Shown in pieces: positions 35,770 through 42,500 of a DNA stretch of 42,500 bases. The position numbers were made by a program, and so were the translations under genes. Under the pieces are notes generated by a model. That model saw only the letters and a list, made by a program, of their open reading frames with translations, was not told the DNA's origin and searched no databases. The number at the start of each line of letters is the position of its first letter. Position 1 is the stretch's first letter. Source of the DNA: Chrysomallon squamiferum (taxonomy: Eukaryota > Mollusca > Gastropoda > Neomphalida > Peltospiridae); NCBI GenBank assembly GCA_012295275.1, contig CM022674.1:6051436-6093935 (forward strand), written 5' to 3'.

Positions 35770-35833
35770 AACATATCACTGCATGAACAGGGAATAACTT
35801 ATACATGGAGAAACACATACACAGGGATTGTTA

Positions 35834-35839
35834 AATAAA
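35834..35839 (+). terminator. Polyadenylation signal AATAAA of the transporter gene
   Basis: A perfect AATAAA lies 65 nt after the stop codon of the SLC7 gene. It is followed by a (GT)n tract from 35882 that could act as the GU-rich downstream element. This would give a very short 3' UTR. Confidence 0.55.
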
Positions 35840-35878
35840 AATGGTCTTCCACTTAATTCTGCTTGTTATCACCTTCAT

Positions 35879-35881
<3 letters not shown>

Positions 35882-35930
<49 letters not shown>
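35882..35930. repeat. (GT)n microsatellite
   Basis: About 24 GT units, 43 bp after the transporter AATAAA. Confidence 0.9.
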
Positions 35931-36010
35931 GTGTGATGCACATAATGTCTGTCTGTCTGTATATGTGTATGTATGTATTTCAGGATTTGGATATTCCCTG
36001 TCTTGTGTAT

Positions 36011-36096
36011 GTCAGATTAAACTCTGCAATATTTGGGAATGCACCAGCACAGGAGGACAAAGTCCAATCACAACCTCACAAACCCCACCAGATGCC
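36011..36096 (+). mobile_element. SINE fragment, body only
   Basis: The segment shares GTCAGATTAAACTCTGC, ATTTGGGAATGCACCAGC, ACAGGAGGACAAAGTCCAAT and CAACCTCACAAACCCC with the other two copies. No tRNA-like head is visible. It lies between the convergent transporter and D8C-like genes. Confidence 0.6.
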
Positions 36097-36155
36097 AATG
36101 AGAAGACTCAAATGTACACCAAAGGCTGACAGCCTTACCACTGAAACCCTACAGT

Positions 36156-36252
36156 AATAACAACAACAACAACAGCAGCAGCAGCAGCAACAGCAACAAC
36201 AACAACAACAACAACCACCACCACCACCACCACCACCACCACCACCACCACA
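36156..36252. repeat. (CAA)n(CAG)n(CAC)n compound microsatellite
   Basis: CAA, then CAG, then CAA, then CAC blocks in the 570-bp gap between two convergent genes. Confidence 0.9.
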
Positions 36253-36338
36253 ACAAGTCCAGGAGATGTGCAGATAATAGTAAATATTGTATCTCTTTGA
36301 CAAACTATAAAATAGAGTTGTCATCCTTTGCTTTCTTG

Positions 36339-38065
36339 TTAACAATTCTGAGACAGAAATGCTACACACACAGACATTACCAGAACAGACATGTGGACAA
36401 GATTTGGCTGCACATTGCTTTTTGTATCACTATCCTTGTCACTGTCACTTGTACAGTTCTCAGTATCTGGAAATAAATAAATAAATAAATAAATAAGGAA
36501 ATGAATGAATGAATAAAAGAATGAATAATGAACAAACATCATTAAAAGGAAAAAATATTAATAAATAAACACAAAATAACTGAGATAAGTAAATGGATAA
36601 TACAGGATAAATAAATAAATGAATAAATGAATGAACAAATGAATGAACAAATGAACAAATAAAAAAATATATATAAAAAAAATAATTATAGTATATTGAA
36701 TATATTGATCGTTTGTTTTATGAATTAAAGTTTAAAAATATTTATATTTTAATGTTTTTATAATATATATGTTCACCATATACACACACACATATAAAGT
36801 AACACATTAACAAACTTACTCCTATATAGATTCCAGAGTAATCCTCTTTGTCTTCGTTCACATAAATAAATGAATGAATGAATAAATGAATGAACAAATG
36901 ATCAAACAAACAAATAAAAATATATAAAAAATAATTGTTATTGAATATATGATGTTTGTTTCTTGAATTAAAGTTTAAACATTTATTTTTAATTATCTAT
37001 AAATATATACATACATATACACACACATATAAAGTAACATATTAACGAACTTACTTCTATATTGGTTCCATTGTAATCCTCTTGATGTATGTTCACAACG
37101 CAAACAGTAAGGTGATGGACATATAGCACCAAATACATAGCAGTCATAATCTTCTATACAGTAGTCCTACAAGAAGTGGTAATAGCAGTAGCAGTAGTAG
37201 AATTAATAATAATAATAATAGCAGTAGTAGTATTAATAATAATAATAGTAGTAATGATAATGATGATGGTGATAATAATAATACTAATAATAATGATGAT
37301 GATGATTATAATGATAATAATTATGATACTAACAACAATAATAAAAGTAATAATAATAATGATGATCACAATAATAATGATGATAATAATTACAGTAACA
37401 ATAATGATAATAATGACAGTGATAATAATATTGATGATGAAGATGATGATGATGATAACAGTAATAACATAATGAGTAAACTGTAAAATATTAAATTAGG
37501 CATTGATAAAACTTTGAAAAAAAAAACAACATCTTCCCTTGTTATTAAATGTTTCTAAATGAAAATGTCATAGAGACAAACAGAATAATAACAGACATAC
37601 AGACCAGGTTTAGCTTACTTTGTAATTTGGTGGATCTGGACCACACCCAGGAACAGCTGAAAAACAAATGAGTAAAAAAAAAAAAACAACAAATAATTAC
37701 ATATACAATTGAATAAACAAATAAAAAAATGAATGAATGAACCAACAAACAGTCAAAGAACTAAACCAATAAAGAACTAAAATGAAAGAATTAACGAATG
37801 ACAAATCTACTGATAAACGAATTAGTAAATAACAAACAACTACAACGAATAATATTTTCATTTTGAAAAAAATTTAAAATTAAAACTGAATTTATTACTT
37901 TTATTTTAAACACAAAGCACTACTAATAGGCAGAACAAATACATAAACTGTCAATCAATCATCATTATTGCCATTTTATTTTAACTGTAATTTTATTTAT
38001 TATTTTGGAGGTCAATAATAAAAATATGACATAATAATAAAATAACAATAATAATAACTATTATT

Positions 38066-38097
<32 letters not shown>

Positions 38098-38511
38098 TGA
38101 CAAAACCAGCTTACTTTGTTCAAATGACCACAATAAACGGTTGGACGTTGCCTTGCAAGCCTGACAGTCTGGGGATTGACACACAGACCCTTGAACAATA
38201 CACAAAGTATTGTTTACACAGTAATCCTGTGTAATGATAATAATAATAATTATAACAACAACAACAACAACAACAGAAACCAACATCTATGATGATGATA
38301 ATGACAATGGTAATAACAGTAATAATAGTAATAATAATGATGATGATGATGATAACAACAACACCAACAATGATGATGATGATTATAATGTTAGTCATAG
38401 TAATAATAATGACAATAATAAAATGATAATAATAATAATAATAATATAAATTATAATAACAACAAGAATTACAAAAACACTAACCCAGAAACAAGAATAA
38501 TGATGGTGGTG

Positions 38512-38580
<69 letters not shown>

Positions 38581-40535
38581 TAATGATGATAATAATCACA
38601 ACAACACTAACATCAACAACAGTGATGATGATAATGTTAGTAATAATAATAATAATAATAATAATAATGATATAATGATAATGATGATGATAACAAGAAC
38701 TACAGTAACACCACCATCACCACCACAATAATAATAATGATCATCATAATAACAATGATAATGATGATGATGGTGATATCAGTGATAAAATCACACAGTG
38801 TCTAACCTTTTCTGAAAAAAAATGGAAATCGCTAAACACTGGTACACTTCCCCCAGGCATGTCTACATAGCTTGCCCGCACTCCACAAGATATCTGAAAA
38901 TACAGTTTTGACCTTTAGAAACTTTGTCACAATAAACATCTACAATATACCGTAATACAATACAAACACACACAGACAAAAACAAAACTGCTATACATTT
39001 GTGCGGCACAAAACATTAATTGTACTATACAATAATGATATTGTGCCTCAATATAATGTTTGTATTTTATTTTATTATATAATGTATTATTAATGGTAAA
39101 GTCAGATAATATATTTTTATTATATTTTGTTATATATTAGTGTTGGGACCTGAATGCATGTATATGTTTCAGTATACTGTAATACTCATTGTATTATATT
39201 TTATGGTATAATATATTATTGTTGGTGTCTGTATTTATGTTTGTATATTCTGTTGTATAATGTGTCACTATTATATTTTATTGTATAAAGTAATACTTTT
39301 TGCTCTATTGTATACTACTGTATATCTATCTATCTGTCTGTCTGCCTGTCTGTTTTTCTATCTATCTATCTGCCTGCATATATGTCTGCACCTCTATCTA
39401 GCTAGCTATATACTTAAATACAGTGGTACCTTGACTTACGAGTTTAATTCATTCCGTAACTGAGCTTGTAACTCAATTTGCTCATATGTCAAATCAATCT
39501 ACCCAAATGAAATTAATTGAAATATCATTAATCCGTTCCAGCCCCGCAAAAACCAGCCCAATTTTTTGTAACATGATTTTAAATAAGAAAAAAAAAAAAT
39601 ATATATATATATATGACAAATATAAAGAAATAAATTGATTTTGTAAAGTGTACAGGGTTAGGGTTTCTCCATCTTTTCATAGACAGAGGTCTGCAGCTTA
39701 GAAATTATTTTAAAGCTTTTGGCTGGATTTATAGCCATTAACGACTTCTTCTGCATCAGTGTGGTACATATTGTTAAAGTATTACGCTTGTACTGCCTAG
39801 CCATGTTGACTACGTGCACACCTTGCTCGTGTTTTTCTATGATTTCTTGTTTTAATTCACTGGACATCATCTGCTTCTTCTTCTTCTCAAGACTGTCCTT
39901 TGCACTCAGTTTCTTAGGATCCATGGAAATTTGGCAAAATATTGCACAAAATGCAAGCACAACACAACAGAGATGCTTCAATGGCGAGGTAACCACATAA
40001 AGCAAACAAGTCAGATGAGGGATGCTGGGCAGATGTTGTGTTGTTCGTTGCGCCAAGTAGCAGCAGGGTGTCTGAAGCTTGCTTGTAACTCAGACTTCAG
40101 CTTGCAACTCAAAGCAAAAAATTGACTGCTCATAACTAGAAAAACGAGTAAGTTGGAGCATTCATAACTCGAGGTACCACTGTATATATATATGTATTTT
40201 TTTCTCACATTAAATCTTGATCTATAAGTGTGTTTATCCAGGTCCAAAGTCGCGTCACTTTCCATCACTGCATAAATACAGTCATCAATCAATGCAGTCT
40301 TGTTTAGCTTTCTATTTTCTTCCCGTTCTGACCATTTGTGTCTTTTTGAGTTGTAACAGAAGGTGTCGTTCATGACCCAGAAAACGGTGTAAAACACGTC
40401 TTTTTCATGTTTGTCAAAACGACAAAAACGTTCGCGCAAGTTTGTCCTTCTGACCAGGTACAATTTCGACATGTGGAGTTTTGTCATACAGAGGAACTTG
40501 GAAAAGGTGAAACAGTATGTATGTATATCTCTATA

Positions 40536-40571
<36 letters not shown>

Positions 40572-42338
40572 TGTATGTAAACACATGCAAAGTGACTGTT
40601 TTAAATCCACAAAAGTATCTATCAAAATGTATCCTCAGTGATTCAAAACACGCTATATTATTATTATTATTATTATTATTATTTATATTTTTTTGACGTC
40701 TAATCTTATTAAGTAACAATAACAAAGTATTTTCTAAAAAGATTAGAATGCAGCCTTTTTGCTGCAGATAAGACTCAAATGTATGGCACCCATTCACTTG
40801 CACACTGAAGGCAGATGACATTACAGTTCAGCAATCAAGACAACATTAAAAACCCAACAAAGCTCATTGTCATTTTGTATACATACTTTTTCAAACATAT
40901 GTAGGTATGTAGAAAGATTTACATACATGTATAAATATATATATATATGTAGATACATACATTAATTTGTATATACAAACATAAACACATACATTATTTA
41001 AAATATAAACTTACCATTTGCTTGAGGTTCTAATAATAAATAAAATAAAGAAAATTAAAATGAAATAAAATAAATAAACAAAGAGAGAGAAAAAAAAACA
41101 AAGAAAGAAAGAAAGAAAAACAACAAAAAAAGATGGAAAGAAATAAAACGATAAGAAAACATTTAAACCAAAAACAACAGTAAACTAAAATAAATACAGG
41201 TAATTGTCAAATCAAATTAAACTACTATAATAAATTATCGTTACTATAACTGTAATTATAATAATATTTATTTATTTATTATTTTTATACAAGTAGATAT
41301 AATATCTACTATTAATATTTCATTATAAAACAGTGGTAGCATTTACCCAGGCAGTAGGCTGCATCACTTGGTGAATATGGGAGATCGTAGACAGTGACAG
41401 ATTCGCACTTTTTGGCTTTCACAAAGAATTTTACAGTACAGTTATATCTGGCATTGACACACATTGTTAAGTTCAGAATTCCGTTGTCATTCTCGTGCAC
41501 TGAAAGTATCAATATCTATCTCTTCATCTCTGTTTGTTTGAATATAAAATTATATAAAAAGGTTGCTCAGCAACTGAGGCCAACTGTCACTTCCCACTAT
41601 GCAAGCTGTTCTTTGTCATTTTTGCATGGATCTGTTTATTTAAAATAATTTATTTTGTGGGGACCTGGCACTGGTAAGTATGTATTTTTGAATTTCAACA
41701 TTCTCTGTTTTATGTATGTCTGATTAGACTCTGCACATACACAATATTAGGGAAGGGACTGGCACAGGAAAACAAAGCCCAATCATGACCTGACAAACCC
41801 TGTCAAATACCGTTGATGTATGGATGTATGTATGGATGTAGGTAGGTATGTATTTATAAATAAATATTCTTTAATTTTATGTATGTTATTAGTTTGTCCA
41901 GATGCATACATACATACTTATCTATCGATCTATCTGTTTGTCTGTCTCTCTGTCTGTCTGTCTCTAAGGGTGTCTTTTTATTTATTCTCTAATCACTCAA
42001 GTCGGTTTTTGGAAGAAAACTACTTTTAATTTGGTAATATAGTTGTTACACACTCAAATGCATGCACACACACACACACACACACATAAGTTATTTGTAC
42101 AGATTGAATTGGTGTTTTCATTTAATAAGTAACTAAGAAATTGTTTTTAATTTAAGAACTATTTTGTTTTGATGTGCAGTTTTTGTAGGTGACAACAAAA
42201 TCAATGCGCATGAATGTACTGTTCTCGAGGGCTGTGAATTGAGAAAAAAATCATTTATGTGTTTTTTAGGATCGCAGGATAAAAGAAATAACTAGTTATT
42301 GTCTGAAGATACACACAGAAACGTACACACACAGACAT

Positions 42339-42378
<40 letters not shown>

Positions 42379-42500
42379 TTATTGTACTTGCCTTCCTTTG
42401 TCCATATAGGGTATGTTGCACCACAAGCATGATGCGGTGGTAGGACTTTGGTGATGTTTAGGACACTTCCATACCAGCCTGGTCTCAGAAAACGGTCTGA
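36339..42500 (-). CDS. D8C/VWDE-like secreted or GPI-anchored protein, 3' part (partial, frameshifted)
   Basis: Seen: exons in coding order are 42500-42392 (cut by the window edge), 41499-41347, 41029-41015, 40496-40209, 38893-38807, 38226-38115, 37656-37619, 37166-37055 and 36466-36339. Phases agree throughout except for one extra base inside the fourth. Domains: a D8C-type module over the first two exons (RPGWYGSVLNITK, HHACGATYPIW, then LTMCV, VKFFVKAKKCESVTVYDL and AYC); a beta-sandwich region like that after D8C in VWDE proteins (FCRFDKHEKDVFYTVFW ... ISCGVRASYV); two homologous Cys-rich modules (DYC...C...C.SP.C..C..TS); and a hydrophobic C-terminus (NLVHMSVLVMSVCVAFLSQ) suggesting GPI anchoring. 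About 346 residues are visible. Known: D8C modules occur in uromodulin and VWDE-type extracellular proteins. The role is probably extracellular adhesion or coating; nothing more specific is claimed. Confidence 0.75.
36612..37097. repeat. Tandem duplication, period about 235 bp, including an exon end
   Basis: The segment from the exon-8 donor region through acacacacatataaagtaac, taaagtttaaa and the (AATGAATG)n tract recurs about 235 bp away: ttcaca at 37092 matches 36857, and the aligned blocks run 36612-36862 and 36857-37097. The copies have diverged by substitutions and small indels. Confidence 0.75.
36820..36862 (-). pseudogene. Truncated third copy of the Cys-rich module exon
   Basis: On the minus strand this reads TGTGAACGAAGACAAAG then AGGATTACTCTGGAATC and a GTAAGT donor. 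It matches the 3' third of the exon at 37055-37166 (C-E-x-x-x-R-G-L-x-W-N-x-Y-R). Its 5' part is replaced by a (TTTA/TTCA)n tract and no acceptor is evident. It is a by-product of the 235-bp tandem duplication that spans it. Confidence 0.65.
37055..37166 (-). CDS. Cys-rich module exon, copy 2 (112 nt)
   Basis: Codes DYCIEDYDCYVFGAICPSP followed by YCLRCEHTSRGLQWNQYR. Its length and phases are the same as copy 1, with cysteine spacing, SP and TS.xLxW shared. The donor is AGAA|GTAAGT. Exact equality of length and phase supports exon duplication. Confidence 0.75.
37170..37460. repeat. Cryptic (AAT/GAT/AGT)n tract
   Basis: Degenerate purine-rich triplets in the intron upstream of Cys-rich module copy 2. 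Similar tracts lie at 38235-38450 and 38580-38790, with a pure (AAT)n at 38517-38582. Confidence 0.8.
37619..37656 (-). CDS. Short linker exon (TVPGCGPDPPNYK) derived from a duplicated terminal exon
   Basis: A 38-nt exon between CAG and AAA|GTAAGC joins the two Cys-rich modules in frame. The intron sequence just after its donor aligns with the hydrophobic tail of the true last exon (NLVCMSVIILFVSMTFSF against NLVHMSVLVMSVCVAFLSQ). The locus therefore looks like an old terminal exon that gained a donor and became internal. It could still serve as an alternative last exon (stop three codons past the donor). Confidence 0.5.
38115..38226 (-). CDS. Cys-rich module exon, copy 1 (112 nt)
   Basis: Codes DYCVNNTLCIVQGSVCQSP followed by DCQACKATSNRLLWSFEQ. 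It has seven cysteines, a phase-0 entry, a phase-1 exit and the donor AAA|GTAAGC. It aligns over its full length with the exon at 37055-37166. The domain family was not recognised. Confidence 0.75.
39421..40182 (-). mobile_element. Tigger/pogo-like DNA transposon, internally deleted (762 bp)
   Basis: Seen: terminal inverted repeats starting CAGTGGTACCT at 39421 and ending AGGTACCACTG at 40182, flanked by TA on both sides (39419-39420 and 40183-40184). The minus-strand reading frame ends at 39658. From a Met at about 39924 it resembles the N-terminal helix-turn-helix of Tigger transposases (SSELKQEIIEKHEQGVHVV, then ARQYKRNTLTICTTLM, KSLMAINP). The DDE catalytic domain is absent. It lies in an intron of the D8C-like gene, 26 bp after the splice donor at 40208-40207. 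Confidence 0.85.
40209..40496 (-). pseudogene. Exon 4 of the D8C/VWDE-like gene with a one-base frameshift
   Basis: From the phase-1 acceptor (CCAAG|TT) the frame reads VPLYDKTPHVEIVPGQKDKL and then ARTFLSF before TGA at 40414-40416. The next frame, from the same point, reads RFCRFDKHEKDVFYTVFW to the end of the exon and joins in phase 0 to the exon at 38893. A five-base homopolymer (AAAAA at 40424-40428 on the plus strand) lies exactly at the switch, so one extra base there explains everything. Either the gene is disabled or the sequence has a homopolymer error. All other exons look intact, which favours error or a recent lesion. Confidence 0.6.
40538..40570. repeat. (GT)n microsatellite
   Basis: GT repeats; (CA)n in the D8C-like transcript, about 40 bp before the exon-4 acceptor. 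Confidence 0.85.
41015..41029 (-). CDS. 15-nt microexon (EPQAN) of the D8C/VWDE-like gene
   Basis: AACCTCAAGCAAATG lies between acceptor TTATTATTAG and donor GTAAGT. It enters and leaves in phase 1, like its neighbours, so skipping it keeps the frame. It would add five residues between the D8C module and the next domain. Support is splice sites plus phase only. Confidence 0.5.
41719..41812 (+). mobile_element. SINE fragment in intron of the D8C-like gene
   Basis: The segment shares GTCTGATTAGACTCTGCA, ATTAGGGAAGGGACTGGCAC and CATGACCTGACAAACCCTGT with the copies at 24257-24351 and 36011-36096. It is followed by an (ATGTATGG)n-like tail, as expected of a retroposon 3' end. It is antisense to the host gene. 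Confidence 0.6.
42335..42375. repeat. (CA)n microsatellite
   Basis: CA repeats in the GC-AG intron, close to its donor. Confidence 0.85.
42392..42500 (-). CDS. D8C first-half exon ending at a GC donor (partial)
   Basis: The exon codes SDRFLRPGWYGSVLNITKVL and then PPHHACGATYPIWTKE. It runs off the window. The only frame-compatible border is AAG|GCAAGT, a near-perfect GC-type donor, giving phase 1 into the exon at 41499. The GT six bases further on would break the frame of the next exon. RF..GWYG and CGATYPIW match the D8C pattern of a Trp/Tyr-rich start and a CGT.xPxW core. Confidence 0.7.

Noticed and set aside
36076-36369. Gly/Cys-run frame on the minus strand
   Set aside because: Translation of (CAC)n and (CAG/CAA)n.

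Overview
The window is animal nuclear DNA. It is AT-rich and crowded with microsatellites, and it carries genes split by short GT-AG introns. The best guess is a mollusc or another lophotrochozoan. That rests on a secreted-type D8C/VWDE-like gene, pogo/Tigger-type DNA transposons, a short retroposon with (TGTA)n tails and very many (AAT)n, (TATG)n and (CA)n tracts. It is an inference by eye; nothing was searched.

Layout. 1-8043: a gene-poor AT-rich flank of simple repeats and several old, degenerate tandem repeats (about 1795-2070, 3990-4560, 5225-5510, 6820-7460), with one possible 5' exon of a minus-strand gene at 494-625. 8044-14457, minus strand: SEC62, a post-translational ER-translocon subunit, rebuilt as nine exons with consistent phases (371 aa). 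14819-16118: a decayed TIR element with a PHD-like finger and iterated GGGGTAATTCTGGCC-type motifs. 16784-16837 and 18410-18466, minus strand: two short phase-0 ATG exons that could splice to SEC62 exon 2 as alternative first exons; one starts with a myristoylation-like MGSILS. 18470-28030: simple repeats, a SINE copy and CpG-richer patches holding possible noncoding exons of the next gene. 28065-35769, plus strand: an SLC7 cationic-amino-acid-transporter-family gene (eight coding exons, 619 aa, most like SLC7A14 by eye). Its fourth coding intron is mostly a roughly 47-unit minisatellite whose unit contains the exon-4 splice donor. 36339-42500, minus strand and convergent with the transporter: the 3' part of a secreted or GPI-anchored D8C/VWDE-like gene. 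It has a GC-AG intron, a 15-nt microexon, two equal 112-nt cysteine-rich exons, an apparent one-base frameshift and a Tigger-like element 26 bp after a splice donor.

No operon logic applies. The three genes have unrelated jobs (ER protein import, amino-acid transport, extracellular or surface adhesion). The most interesting material is how repeats and exons interact: a minisatellite that copies a splice donor, tandem duplication of exon modules, possible alternative SEC62 N-termini, and transposons next to splice sites.
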